64,000 bases of DNA from JAMLHH01 sp037189845 (GCA_037189845.1 JBBCIS010000014.1:1-64000), one strand, 5' to 3'; shown: positions 18,552-27,526, counted from the stretch's first letter. Numbers and translations: made by a program. The notes: generated by a model from the sequence alone, not told the origin.

Positions 18552-18941
18552 ATGAAAGTTCAATTTTTATTAATTGTTCCTGTAATGCTATTGTTTTTTA
18601 CAGGATGTAAGAAAGAAGAAGGGTTTGGCGGATTGGCAAGTGTACATGGCAAAGTATATGCCTATGATTATAATAATTCAGGCATTCTGGTTGCAGAAGG
18701 GTATGCAGGAGATATAGAGGTTTATATCGGAGCAGAGGGGAAAAGTGAGGTATTAGACAGAATAAGAACCTCACATAATGGTTCGTTTGAAATTACCCAA
18801 TTAAGAAAAGGGAATTATGAGGTGTGGGTGTATTCAGATTGTGGAACTTGTCCAAATGGAATAGAGCCTGTTATCAGAAAGGTAAGCCTGACCGAAAAAA
18901 AATCAAAGGTAGAGTTGGAGGTTTTCGAAATAAATATCTAG
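18552..18941 (+). CDS. Lipoprotein with carboxypeptidase-regulatory-like beta-sandwich
   Basis: About 129 residues from the ATG at 18552. Signal KVQFLLIVPVMLLFFTGC with lipobox cysteine, then KKEE. The mature part has a transthyretin-like plan: ASVHGKVYAYDYN..., DRIRTSHNGSFEITQLRKGNYEVWVYSDC, as in carboxypeptidase-regulatory or SpaA-type domains. CGTC near the end may form a disulfide. It is the first gene of an operon, seven bases before the VTC gene, so it probably works with that membrane system. Confidence 0.7.
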   Translation: MKVQFLLIVPVMLLFFTGCKKEEGFGGLASVHGKVYAYDYNNSGILVAEGYAGDIEVYIGAEGKSEVLDRIRTSHNGSFEITQLRKGNYEVWVYSDCGTCPNGIEPVIRKVSLTEKKSKVELEVFEINI

Positions 18942-18948
18942 AAAACAA

Positions 18949-19701
18949 ATGGTTGACTTGAATGCATATACCTCAGATTGGAAAACTGTCTCTCTTCAGG
19001 AGCTGGAGTCAGTAGCATTGACCAGGAGAATGGATACTAAATTTGTACTGAGTGTAGATCAGCTGTTTATTTTATTGGATCAGATTCAGACCGATCATAA
19101 AATTCTGCAGATACAGGATAGAAGGGTATTTCATTACAATACTATTTATTTCGATACACCCGATTTTCAGTTTTATGTAGATCATCACAATGGGTATGTG
19201 CATCGTATGAAAGTGCGTCTTCGGGAGTATATGGATTCCGGTTTGAAATTTTATGAAATCAAAAGAAAATTACCAGGTGATCAGACGGATAAAACCAGAG
19301 TGAGTACAGATGAAATGAGGGATTTTATCACAGACGAGCAATATCGCTTGATAGATTATAAAAGACTGGCAAACAGACCTCTGGAAAAGAAAATGTCCAA
19401 CTCATTCAAAAGAATTACTTTGACACATTGCAATAAAGAAGAACGGATCACTATTGATACAGATATCAGTTTTTATAAAGATGGTAAAATCGTTTCTTTA
19501 CCCAATGTTGTCATTCTGGAATTAAAGCAAGCGCGCTATGATGTGACAAGCCCTTTGGTACAGATGCTCAAAAAAATGAGAATTTACCCGGGCAGCTTCA
19601 GTAAATATGTGACCGGTGTAGCTGTACTGGGATTACACCACAAACAAAACCAGTTTAAATCCCAATTATTGAAAATTGAACAATTTCATCCCACTTTTTA
19701 G
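18949..19701 (+). CDS. VTC-domain protein (polyphosphate-polymerase-like, TTM superfamily)
   Basis: A 250-residue cytoplasmic protein with the VTC domain, the triphosphate-tunnel fold that in yeast Vtc4 makes polyphosphate from ATP. Basic and acidic tunnel residues are placed as in the family: RRMDTKFVLSVDQL, YNTIYFDTPDFQFY, the paired Arg/Lys strand HRMKVRLREY, KFYEIKRK, and the late VVILELKQAR. No SPX or transmembrane part is present. In bacteria VTC genes often neighbour DUF4956 genes, as here (10 bases downstream). Polyphosphate synthesis is an inference; the bacterial role is not settled. Confidence 0.85.
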   Translation: MVDLNAYTSDWKTVSLQELESVALTRRMDTKFVLSVDQLFILLDQIQTDHKILQIQDRRVFHYNTIYFDTPDFQFYVDHHNGYVHRMKVRLREYMDSGLKFYEIKRKLPGDQTDKTRVSTDEMRDFITDEQYRLIDYKRLANRPLEKKMSNSFKRITLTHCNKEERITIDTDISFYKDGKIVSLPNVVILELKQARYDVTSPLVQMLKKMRIYPGSFSKYVTGVAVLGLHHKQNQFKSQLLKIEQFHPTF

Positions 19702-19710
19702 ATCAGCTTT

Positions 19711-20352
19711 ATGTTAGAAGAAGTAACAAATCACCTGCCTGCATTCGATAGTCAGATATTACTCATTCGTCTTTTGATCAATATTGCAGCTTCATTTATC
19801 CTGGTAAGACTCATCTATTACAACACGCACAAAAACAAAGATTTCTTATTCACCTTTGCGTTGTTTAATCTGCTGATATTTATTGTCTGTGCTTTGCTGA
19901 GCACAGCGGCTATACAAATGGGATTTGCATTCGGACTTTTTGCGATATTCAGCTTTATCAGATATCGTACAGTGACAGTGCCCATTAAAGAAATGGGATA
20001 CCTTTTTGCATCTCTTACAATAGGTATTGTGAATGCGCTGGCAACTCCGGGAGAAAATTTTGGAGTTATCATTCTGTGCAATGCATTGATAATAGGAGTG
20101 GTGCTGATGCTGGACAGATTTGTCAATCTTTCCCATGAGAACATGAAAGAAGTAGTTTATGAAAGGATAGATCTGATTACTCCCGAGAAGAGAGATGAAA
20201 TGCTGCTGGATCTCAAAACCAGGACAGGACTTCCGATACACAGAGTGGAAATACGGAGCATTAATTTCCTGAGAGATGTAGCATACATTGCGGTGTTTTA
20301 CTATGCTTCCGAGAATGAAAATAAATCTGTTTCAGGTTCAGATGAAGACTGA
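19711..20352 (+). CDS. DUF4956 membrane protein
   Basis: A 213-residue protein with four to five N-terminal membrane helices (within residues 17-140) and a cytoplasmic C-terminal domain of about 75 residues (ERIDLITPEKRDEMLLDLKTR...). The family signature is GFAFGLFAIFSFIRYRTVTVPIKEMGYLF. It is the usual companion of bacterial VTC proteins and may be the membrane anchor or channel of the system; that is inferred from context only. Its stop overlaps the next start by one base (TGATG). Confidence 0.82.
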   Translation: MLEEVTNHLPAFDSQILLIRLLINIAASFILVRLIYYNTHKNKDFLFTFALFNLLIFIVCALLSTAAIQMGFAFGLFAIFSFIRYRTVTVPIKEMGYLFASLTIGIVNALATPGENFGVIILCNALIIGVVLMLDRFVNLSHENMKEVVYERIDLITPEKRDEMLLDLKTRTGLPIHRVEIRSINFLRDVAYIAVFYYASENENKSVSGSDED

Positions 20353-21074
20353 TGAATTGGAGTAGAATATATAAGATTGTTTTTTTTGCAGCTTTTATGG
20401 GTATTGCTGCCGGAAAATCTTATGCTCAATCAGGTGATACCAGGTACAGGCAGGAAGTAATCCTGTCGTACAGCCCGGTCAAGACTCTGGATCTGTCAGG
20501 TAGCTACAGATTGGATCTGATAGAAAATATTACACAGTTTGAACGGAGCAATTTTGAATTTACAGCTAATTATTCGGCGACAAAATGGTTGAAGCTGATT
20601 ACCTCTTACCGTTATATTACTTCATATAACAACGATCAGCATAGATTTGCTATAGGATTTTCAGTACGTAAAACCTCTTTGAATAAAAAGTATCAGTTCC
20701 AGTTTAAATCGACATTGAATTTCATTTCTGATTATCTGGACAGAGATTACTGGATGTATGAAGACCCGAGACTGGTATTGCGTTTGAGAGCCAGATTTAA
20801 ATACAATATTTCCAAAAAAGTAGGACTGACAGCCTATACTGAAACTTTTGCCAGAAACTTTTCCGAATATAGATTCTACCGGATGAGATATGGTACTGAA
20901 GTGAATTATTCACCTAAAAAAAGGCACACATTGAGTCTGGGATACTTTTACCAGCATGAATTTAACAGAAGCAAACCTGAGAACAGTCAGACATTTACGC
21001 TGAGCTACGAATTTGAATTCAAAAAGAAAAAGAAAAAAGGAACAGCAGCTGTCGCTCCGGAATTGAAGGAGTAA
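20352..21074 (+). CDS. DUF2490 outer-membrane beta-barrel protein
   Basis: A 240-residue protein with signal peptide ending KSYAQ (about residue 25), followed by alternating amphipathic strands such as FEFTANYSATKWLKLITSYRYI and FKYNISKKVGLTAYTETFARNF, ending with a lysine-rich tail. This matches DUF2490, a predicted outer-membrane barrel. It is the last gene of the lipoprotein-VTC-DUF4956 operon and starts on the last base of the preceding stop. It would give the operon components from cytoplasm to outer membrane. Confidence 0.75.
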   Translation: MNWSRIYKIVFFAAFMGIAAGKSYAQSGDTRYRQEVILSYSPVKTLDLSGSYRLDLIENITQFERSNFEFTANYSATKWLKLITSYRYITSYNNDQHRFAIGFSVRKTSLNKKYQFQFKSTLNFISDYLDRDYWMYEDPRLVLRLRARFKYNISKKVGLTAYTETFARNFSEYRFYRMRYGTEVNYSPKKRHTLSLGYFYQHEFNRSKPENSQTFTLSYEFEFKKKKKKGTAAVAPELKE

Positions 21075-21133
21075 TCATAGTGAGCAAGAAATTAGTATGA
21101 TTTTTGAAAATGAATTTTACTATTTTTAGTTCA

Positions 21134-21664
21134 ATGAAAAAAATGAAGTTCATTTTAGCTGTTGGTCTTTTCTGTGCAGTTTCTCAGACAAATGTAAAAG
21201 CTCAGGCAATACATGGAATCAGATTAGGACACCCGGCACCGGAAATAGCATTCCCCTCTCCACAAGGTGATACATTAAGACTTTCTGATCTTCGTGGAAA
21301 TTATGTATTACTGGATTTTTGGGCATCCTGGTGTGGACCTTGCAGGAGAAAAAATCCACAGTTTGTAGAGCTGTACAGGCAATTCAAAAATGAAAAGTTT
21401 GATAAAGGGAAGCATGGCTTTACATTTTACAGCTATTCATTGGATAAAAGTAAAGAATCTTGGGTAACAGCAATTCAGACAGATGGACTTATCTGGCCAA
21501 ATCATACTAGTGATCTTCTGGGTTGGAATGCCGAAGCAGCCCGCAAATACGGAGTCAATTCTATTCCAAGAACATTTCTGCTGGATCCGGAAGGCAATAT
21601 TATTATGATGAATCCCCCTACAGAAATGGTCATTACATTTTTACAGGAAAGATTGTCTCAATAA
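21134..21664 (+). CDS. TlpA-like thioredoxin-fold thiol-disulfide oxidoreductase
   Basis: About 176 residues from the ATG at 21134, where a signal peptide KKMKFILAVGLFCAVSQTNVKAQ begins; TTG and ATG codons just upstream are less likely. The thioredoxin fold follows: LRGNYVLLDFWASWCGPCRRKNP with the redox CGPC, then the cis-proline in NSIPRTFLLDPEG. It is a periplasmic reductase of the AhpC/TSA-TlpA type, as used in cytochrome maturation or repair of secreted cysteines. It stands 59 bases after the VTC operon, probably as its own unit. Confidence 0.87.
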   Translation: MKKMKFILAVGLFCAVSQTNVKAQAIHGIRLGHPAPEIAFPSPQGDTLRLSDLRGNYVLLDFWASWCGPCRRKNPQFVELYRQFKNEKFDKGKHGFTFYSYSLDKSKESWVTAIQTDGLIWPNHTSDLLGWNAEAARKYGVNSIPRTFLLDPEGNIIMMNPPTEMVITFLQERLSQ

Positions 21665-21744
21665 TCTCTGATACAGTGTCATTTTGGCAATATTTTACCC
21701 TTGGCAAGGCTTTTGGAATTCTAAAAAAGATAAAAATTACTGCT

Positions 21745-22317
21745 ATGGACAATACTGAAATGACAGATCAGGAACTTAAAAATGAGACAAACGAGAACAT
21801 AGATACTGCAACATCTGTAAATGAGGCTGAAAATCCGGACGTAGTAGCTGACAAAGAGGCAGAGGTTGATCCTGTGCAAAAATTACAGTCAGAGCTTGCT
21901 GAAACCAACGATAAATATATCCGTCTGGTAGCTGAGTTTGATAACTATAAAAAGCGTGTAGCGAAAGATAAAATCGAAACAAGATTGACTGCAGGACAGG
22001 ATATTCTGAGAGATTTATTGCCGGTACTGGATGATTTGGCCAGAGCAGAAAAGGCTGTACAGGATGCTTCAGATATAGAAGCAGTAAAAGAAGGATTTAA
22101 TTTAATCAAAGATAAATTACTAAAAAATCTTGCTTCCAAAGGACTAAAGGAAATGGAAGTAATGGGGGAAACATTCGATGCAGACAGACACGAAGCTGTC
22201 GCTGAATTTCCTGCACCCACAGAAGATTTAAAAGGAAAAATCTTTGATGTGACTGAAAAAGGGTACGTTCTTAACGATAGAATCATCCGTTTCCCAAAAG
22301 TGGTTGTAAGTAAATAA
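21745..22317 (+). CDS. grpE: Nucleotide exchange factor GrpE
   Basis: About 190 residues from the ATG at 21745. The acidic, disordered N-terminus is followed by a long coiled coil (VQKLQSELAETNDKYIRLVAEFDNYKKRVAKDK) and the C-terminal beta-wing domain with LLKNLASKGLKEME, FDADRHEAVAEFP and RIIRFPKVVVSK. It releases ADP from DnaK. dnaJ begins one base after its stop, so the two are co-expressed. dnaK is not in this window. Confidence 0.95.
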   Translation: MDNTEMTDQELKNETNENIDTATSVNEAENPDVVADKEAEVDPVQKLQSELAETNDKYIRLVAEFDNYKKRVAKDKIETRLTAGQDILRDLLPVLDDLARAEKAVQDASDIEAVKEGFNLIKDKLLKNLASKGLKEMEVMGETFDADRHEAVAEFPAPTEDLKGKIFDVTEKGYVLNDRIIRFPKVVVSK

Positions 22318-22318
22318 G

Positions 22319-23473
22319 ATGTCAAAAAGAGATTACTACGAAGTACTTGGCGTTGGCAAATCTGCTACTGCAGATGAGCTGAAAAAAGCCTATAGAAAAT
22401 TAGCGATGCAATATCATCCGGATAAGAATCCCGGAGATAAAGAAGCTGAAGATAAATTTAAGGAAGCTGCAGAAGCATATGAAGTGCTCAGCAATGATCA
22501 GAAACGTGCTCAGTACGATCGTTTTGGTCATGCGGGTATGGGTGGAGCCGGAGGATTTGGCGGCGGAGCCGGAGGCATGAATATGGAAGATATTTTCTCA
22601 CAGTTTGGAGATATTTTCGGTCAGGGAAGTCCTTTTGAAGGATTTTTTGGTGGCGGCGGACGTCGTCAGGAGAGAGGCAGAGGTCAACGCGGCAGCAATC
22701 TGCGTGTAAAAGTGAAGTTGAATCTCGAAGAAATCGCAAATGGCGTTCAGAAAAAAATCAAAGTAAAAAAGCATGTTACCTGTGATACCTGTAATGGTTC
22801 GGGAGCAAAGGACAGCAGCAGCTATCAGACATGTACTACCTGCCATGGCCAGGGTGCGGTCCGTAAAGTGACGAATACTTTCCTCGGGCAAATGGCAACT
22901 ACTCAGACTTGCCCTACGTGCGAAGGTGAAGGTAAAATTATCACTTCAAAATGTACAAAATGTAGAGGTGAGGGCAGAGTATATGGCGAGGAGGTGATCA
23001 CAATTGATATTCCTGCTGGTGTGACCGAAGGTATACAGTTGTCTATGAATGGCAAAGGAAATGCAGGTGTCAGAGGCGGATATGCAGGTGATTTATTACT
23101 GACAATAGAAGAAGTGTCACACCCTGATCTGAAACGTGAAGGTACAGATGTGGTACATGAGCTATATCTTAATATCGCTGATGCTGCTTTGGGCACATCA
23201 GTAGAAGTGCCTACGATCACAGGGAAAGCTAAAATCAAAATTCCGAAAGGAACACAAAGTGGAAAATTATTCAGGCTTCAGGGCAAAGGTCTTCCGAATA
23301 TCAATGGATATGGGAGAGGAGACCAGATCGTAGAAGTACAGGTGTTTACACCAACAGATCTGACTATTGAGGAGGAAAAACTATTGGAAAAACTCAGAGA
23401 ATCACCGAATTTCAATCCTGGAACCGTAAAGGAAAAGAAAGGGAGTAGCGGATTTTTTGATTTCTTCAAATAA
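22319..23473 (+). CDS. dnaJ: Chaperone DnaJ (Hsp40)
   Basis: A 384-residue type I J-protein: J domain with HPD at 33-35, Gly/Phe-rich linker (about 75-125), and the zinc-finger region with four CxxCxGxG repeats (CDTCNGSG, CTTCHGQG, CPTCEGEG, CTKCRGEG). The C-terminal substrate-binding domains end ...GSSGFFDFFK. It stimulates the DnaK ATPase and delivers substrates. Second gene of grpE-dnaJ, closed by a strong terminator. Confidence 0.97.
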   Translation: MSKRDYYEVLGVGKSATADELKKAYRKLAMQYHPDKNPGDKEAEDKFKEAAEAYEVLSNDQKRAQYDRFGHAGMGGAGGFGGGAGGMNMEDIFSQFGDIFGQGSPFEGFFGGGGRRQERGRGQRGSNLRVKVKLNLEEIANGVQKKIKVKKHVTCDTCNGSGAKDSSSYQTCTTCHGQGAVRKVTNTFLGQMATTQTCPTCEGEGKIITSKCTKCRGEGRVYGEEVITIDIPAGVTEGIQLSMNGKGNAGVRGGYAGDLLLTIEEVSHPDLKREGTDVVHELYLNIADAALGTSVEVPTITGKAKIKIPKGTQSGKLFRLQGKGLPNINGYGRGDQIVEVQVFTPTDLTIEEEKLLEKLRESPNFNPGTVKEKKGSSGFFDFFK

Positions 23474-23480
23474 TACAAAT

Positions 23481-23504
23481 GGAGCCGGTGAGGCTCCGTT
23501 TTTG
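23481..23504 (+). terminator. Rho-independent terminator of grpE-dnaJ
   Basis: Stem GGAGCC-ggtga-GGCTCC followed by GTTTTTG, eight bases after the dnaJ stop. Confidence 0.9.
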
Positions 23505-23540
23505 TTTCCAATCATTTATAATTCTCTATTTTAGCAGGCG

Positions 23541-25628
23541 GTGAAAGTTTGTATAGCGGAAAAGCCCAGTGTTGCGAAAGATATTGCTGAGATCATCGGT
23601 GCTAAGAAGCGAATGGATGGTTACTATGAAGGCAATGGCTATCAGGTCACCTGGACATTCGGACATTTCTGCACGCTCAAAGAACCTCATGATTACTATG
23701 ATTACTGGAAATCATGGCGATTAGATGATTTGCCGATCATTCCTGGCAATTTCGGTATCAAGCTGATAGATAATCCGGGAGTTAAAAGGCAATTTACTAT
23801 CATTCAGGAACTCTTACAAAACTGTGAAGAAGTCATCAACTGCGGTGATGCCGGGCAGGAAGGTGAGCTGATACAAAGATGGGTATTGCTCAAAGCAAAA
23901 AATAAAGCACCGGTCAAACGATTGTGGATTTCATCTCTGACAGAAAAAGCCATCAAAGAAGGTTTTCAGCAATTGAAAGACAGTCAGAGCTTTGACAGAT
24001 TATATGCTGCAGGAAGTGCCCGTGCTATTGGCGACTGGCTGCTGGGAATGAATGCCACCAGATTATTTACCAAAAAATTTGCTCAGGGACCTGCTGTCTT
24101 ATCTATCGGCAGAGTGCAGACACCTACACTTGCAATGATAGTCCAGCGGCAGAAAGAATTTGATGCATTTGTTTCAGAAGAATACTGGGAGCTCAAAACT
24201 ATCTACAGAGATACGGAATTTACAGCTACGATTGACAGGCTGAAATCTTTGGAGAAAGTAGAAAAAGGTCTGGAATATCTGACGAAATTTCCTTTCGTTA
24301 TCACAGATTTTGAGAAAAAAGAAGGTAAAGAAGGGCAGCCCCGATTGTTTGACCTGACAGGTTTACAGGTAGAATCCAATAAGAAATATGGCTATTCTGC
24401 CGAAGATACTTTGAAGCTGATTCAGGGATTGTATGAAAAGAAGCTCGTGACCTATCCGAGAGTTGACACCACCTACCTTTCTGAAGATTTACACCCGCAG
24501 ATTCCCGATATCATGAGTGGTCTGGTGTATTACAAAGAGTGGACAGCTTCTATTCTGAGCACGCCTGTTCCGATGCATAAACATATCTTTGACGATACTA
24601 AAGTCACTGATCACCATGCTATTATTCCTACCGGGATAGTGCCGTCTGCCAATATGCACCTCGACGAAAAACGTATCTATGACATGATTGCCCGCAGATT
24701 TATAGCAGCATTTTATCCGGAGTGTAAAGTATCTAATACAACAGTTCTGGGAGAAGTTGGTCAGATAGGCTTCAAGGCTACAGGTAAGCAGATATTGGAA
24801 CCGGGCTGGAGAGTGCTGTATAAAAATGATGATTCTGATAAGAAAGGGAAAGAACCCGAAGTGGTTTTGCCAGACTTTGTGGTAGGTGAATCCGGACCAC
24901 ATATACCCAAAATTCATCAGGGTAAAACGTCTCCGCCCAAACTATATACCGAAGCCACCTTGCTCAGAGCGATGGAAACTGCCGGAAAGCAATCTGAAGA
25001 CGAGGAAGTACGTGAGCTGATGAAGCTCAATGGAATTGGCCGGCCTTCTACCCGTGCCAATATCATCGAAACTTTATACAAAAGGAAATACATCGAAAAA
25101 CGCCGTAAGAATATCATTGCTACTCCTACGGGCATTAAATTGATAGATACAATTCAGGTAGAACTCCTCAAAAGTGCTGAGCTCACCGGACAGTGGGAGC
25201 GTAAGCTGCGGATGATAGATAAAGGTGAGTATGAGCTCGACACATTCAGGCAGGAGCTTACTGAGATGGTGACGAACCTTGTACATGAAGTGAAGAACGG
25301 CATTTACATACCTATCTCTATCGAATCTGCTCCAAAACAGGAAAGCAAACCTAAAAAAGAACGGACTCCGAGAAAATCTAAAACCAGGCTGGAAGATATC
25401 ATTTGCCCTAAATGTAAACAAAGTCAAATCGTTCAGGGCAAGACCGCTTTTGGCTGTAAAAATTTCAAAATATGTGACTTTAAAATACCTTTCCAGCTGT
25501 ATCAGATGAGTATTAATGAATCACAATGTGTGGAGCTGATTGAAAAAGGAAAAATTGTTTTGAAAGCCGCAGATAACTCTAAAAGGACCGTCACATTTGC
25601 CAGTGATTTCAATCTGGCGATAACTTGA
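23541..25628 (+). CDS. topB: DNA topoisomerase III (type IA)
   Basis: A 695-residue type IA topoisomerase. The TOPRIM domain starts at the first residues (KVCIAEKPSVAKD), which fixes the GTG at 23541 as start. The acidic motif is GDAGQEGELIQ in place of the more common DxDREGE, and the active-site Tyr lies in VTYPRVDTTYLSEDL. SIGRVQTPTLAMI and the IGRPSTRANIIETL segment are also clear. The C-terminus has a zinc-ribbon (CPKCKQSQ ... CKNFKICDF). It would relax or decatenate DNA by single-strand passage. The gene is preceded by the grpE-dnaJ terminator. Confidence 0.94.
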   Translation: MKVCIAEKPSVAKDIAEIIGAKKRMDGYYEGNGYQVTWTFGHFCTLKEPHDYYDYWKSWRLDDLPIIPGNFGIKLIDNPGVKRQFTIIQELLQNCEEVINCGDAGQEGELIQRWVLLKAKNKAPVKRLWISSLTEKAIKEGFQQLKDSQSFDRLYAAGSARAIGDWLLGMNATRLFTKKFAQGPAVLSIGRVQTPTLAMIVQRQKEFDAFVSEEYWELKTIYRDTEFTATIDRLKSLEKVEKGLEYLTKFPFVITDFEKKEGKEGQPRLFDLTGLQVESNKKYGYSAEDTLKLIQGLYEKKLVTYPRVDTTYLSEDLHPQIPDIMSGLVYYKEWTASILSTPVPMHKHIFDDTKVTDHHAIIPTGIVPSANMHLDEKRIYDMIARRFIAAFYPECKVSNTTVLGEVGQIGFKATGKQILEPGWRVLYKNDDSDKKGKEPEVVLPDFVVGESGPHIPKIHQGKTSPPKLYTEATLLRAMETAGKQSEDEEVRELMKLNGIGRPSTRANIIETLYKRKYIEKRRKNIIATPTGIKLIDTIQVELLKSAELTGQWERKLRMIDKGEYELDTFRQELTEMVTNLVHEVKNGIYIPISIESAPKQESKPKKERTPRKSKTRLEDIICPKCKQSQIVQGKTAFGCKNFKICDFKIPFQLYQMSINESQCVELIEKGKIVLKAADNSKRTVTFASDFNLAIT

Positions 25629-25646
25629 TTTTTATTTGGGGGATTT

Positions 25647-25722
25647 CCGCCGCGGCGGACCGGGCTTTCGGTTCCTATCCTCCGCTGCGCTTCGGATACC
25701 ACCTCTATCCCTATCCCGAAAG
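25647..25722 (-). repeat. GC-rich dispersed intergenic repeat, copy A
   Basis: Its base composition differs sharply from its surroundings (CCGCCGCGGCGGACCGGG). Read on the minus strand it has the layout GGATAGAG..GG.TATCCG...GCGGAGGATAGGA..CGAAAGCCCGG, matching copies at 40785 and 59988 on the plus strand. CTTTCGG and CCCGAAAG can pair, so it may form a hairpin. An open frame running through it (25625-25867) has no protein-like features. Confidence 0.6.
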
Positions 25723-25830
25723 AAAAGCCATTAAGCCCGTTTGTGTGGAAATTGCAGGAATAATAAAGAAATTTAAAAGTCTTTCTGATAGTTATCTGCT
25801 GATTCATTACTACGATAAAGAATCAAAAAA

Positions 25831-25857
25831 GAGGGTGTATCTTTTTAATACACCCTC
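25831..25857. terminator. Bidirectional terminator between topB and the S74 protein gene
   Basis: A perfect 10-bp stem GAGGGTGTAT / ATACACCCTC is preceded by AAAAAA and followed by TTTTT. It serves the convergent genes on both sides. Confidence 0.88.
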
Positions 25858-25868
25858 AGATTTTTAAA

Positions 25869-27386
25869 TTACTGAAGCAATGCTATTTTAACTGAATTAA
25901 TCACATTACCATTTTCTACTAAATTACACTGATAGATACCGCTTCCTAGTTTGCCTTTGGAAAGCACAATCTTTTCATACGATTGATGTACAGGCTGTTG
26001 CAGGATGATTTTTCCTGATAAATCTGTAATTAACAACCAACAGTCATTACAGCTCACCTGATCTATTTCGATGGTAACATCTGATTGGCTTGGATTAGGA
26101 TAAGCTTTCAAAGTAGATGTTGATTGCAGATTACTGGTAACTGCCACTTGTTTCAGATTTCCGTTCAGCTGATCTATTTCACCTTTCAGGCTTTTCAGCG
26201 TTGAAGCACTTTTTTCAGGGTCCAAAGCGTCAATTTTATCATTCAATTCTTTCACTGCCTGAAGCAAGATTGGAATCATTTCCTGGTAATTGACACTTTT
26301 GTAGGTTTCGATATTTCTGTAATTTTTTGGGTCTCTATGATTAATCACATTCACGTTTTTGACCAGCTCCGGGAACTCCTTTTCCAATTCGTCTGCAATT
26401 ACACCATAGCTCAAGCTGTTAGAAAGAGATAAACCTACACCCTGTTTGTAATTGTAAGAATACACATTGACCTTTTTGAGCTTGTCCAATGCACCTTCAA
26501 TTGACTTGACATTTTCTTTCAGCCTTCTATCACTCAGACTTGACATCCAACCCGTAATCAATACATTACCATCGAAATATCCCGCATAGCTCCCTGTTGG
26601 AAAGTTTGCACCACCATAAGTAGAATCAACACATCCTATATTTTGACCGTATACACCACAATTAAATTGGGTTCCCTTTTCTGTATCTCCGCAGTTTGCT
26701 CTTCCATGAACCCCAACATTTACGAGTGCTTGCTCTCCATCACCATCTAGTATACCTCTTCCGCGTACTCCTATATTGACACTATTCGGATCTGTGGAAT
26801 TGCACTGACCAATTACACCATAATTCTCATTGTTATTACCTACTCCTAGTCCATGAACTCCAACGTTTTGTTCATTATTTTCTCCATTAGCATGCCCTGT
26901 TATTCCATAATTTTCACTTACATTTTCGCCATTCCCAACTCCAATTATTCCGTGTACCGTTTTTGTGTTTTCGCCAAACGACATTCCAAGAATTGAGTTT
27001 GAGCCGCCGTTGGGATCATCTCCATTAGCAGAAAGCCCAAAAATTGAATTGGGAGTTGTATTTGGTTCTCCAGTCCCTGTACGTGAAAAAATAGCATTAA
27101 AATTAGAATAACCACCATACATTAGAACCAGATCATCCAAACCATTATCTACCCAAACTCCACTATGCACCTGTAATTTTACTTTTGGCCAAACAGGTGT
27201 TCCTATACCAGTGTTTCCAAACCGCCAGGTAGTATCTATAGGTTCTGAGTAGAGATTAGGATTAGCCGAAGTATCCGGCTCCATACTTCCGTAGCTTAAT
27301 CCATTCATGGATTTTTCCAGCCAGGTTTGTGCATTTATAACTGTTGTAAATGTCACCATCAATAAAAAAAACGCAAAATTTTTCAT
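25869..27386 (-). CDS. Secreted S74 (tail-fibre chaperone) protein with T9SS sorting domain
   Basis: A 505-residue protein. Signal peptide ends VINAQ (about residue 20). Residues ~120-265 hold repeated G-V/I-x-G blocks spaced about 20-25 residues (GIIGVGNG, GITGHANG, GVHGLGVG, GVIGQC, GVRGRG, GVHGRA, GVYGQN), suggesting a beta-helical stalk. An S74 peptidase/intramolecular-chaperone domain follows, with SDRRLKENVK at its start (the Ser-Asp/Lys self-cleavage motif) and GVIADELEKEFPELV, then a coiled coil. The last ~80 residues are a T9SS domain (LKAYPNPSQSDVT ... GIYQCNLVENG). It is probably a trimeric surface fibre. Confidence 0.82.
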   Translation of the reverse strand: MKNFAFFLLMVTFTTVINAQTWLEKSMNGLSYGSMEPDTSANPNLYSEPIDTTWRFGNTGIGTPVWPKVKLQVHSGVWVDNGLDDLVLMYGGYSNFNAIFSRTGTGEPNTTPNSIFGLSANGDDPNGGSNSILGMSFGENTKTVHGIIGVGNGENVSENYGITGHANGENNEQNVGVHGLGVGNNNENYGVIGQCNSTDPNSVNIGVRGRGILDGDGEQALVNVGVHGRANCGDTEKGTQFNCGVYGQNIGCVDSTYGGANFPTGSYAGYFDGNVLITGWMSSLSDRRLKENVKSIEGALDKLKKVNVYSYNYKQGVGLSLSNSLSYGVIADELEKEFPELVKNVNVINHRDPKNYRNIETYKSVNYQEMIPILLQAVKELNDKIDALDPEKSASTLKSLKGEIDQLNGNLKQVAVTSNLQSTSTLKAYPNPSQSDVTIEIDQVSCNDCWLLITDLSGKIILQQPVHQSYEKIVLSKGKLGSGIYQCNLVENGNVINSVKIALLQ

Positions 27387-27468
27387 AACACATTGGTTTT
27401 AAAGATCAAAAAATAACTTGTCCATGAAGCTCATGAATCAAGTGATCCTCCATAATATTAACACACCA

Positions 27469-27482
27469 ATGTAGATCTACAT
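27469..27482. promoter_or_regulatory. Perfect 14-bp palindrome, possible operator
   Basis: ATGTAGATCTACAT is a perfect inverted repeat 83 bases upstream of the S74 protein start. It has no T-run, so an operator is more likely than a terminator; the regulator is unknown. Confidence 0.3.
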
Positions 27483-27526
27483 GATGAATATAATAATAAT
27501 TAAATTATAATTATTGAAATTCAATG

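Noticed and set aside
25625..25867. 80-codon open frame after topB
   Set aside because: It runs through the GC-rich repeat and the terminator hairpin, has biased composition, and shows no protein-family features. The frame is an accident of the repeat.
26640..26960. Regularly spaced similar segments that might suggest a CRISPR or tandem DNA repeat
   Set aside because: They are inside the S74 protein gene and reflect its G-V-x-G protein repeats; the DNA units are not identical and have no spacers.
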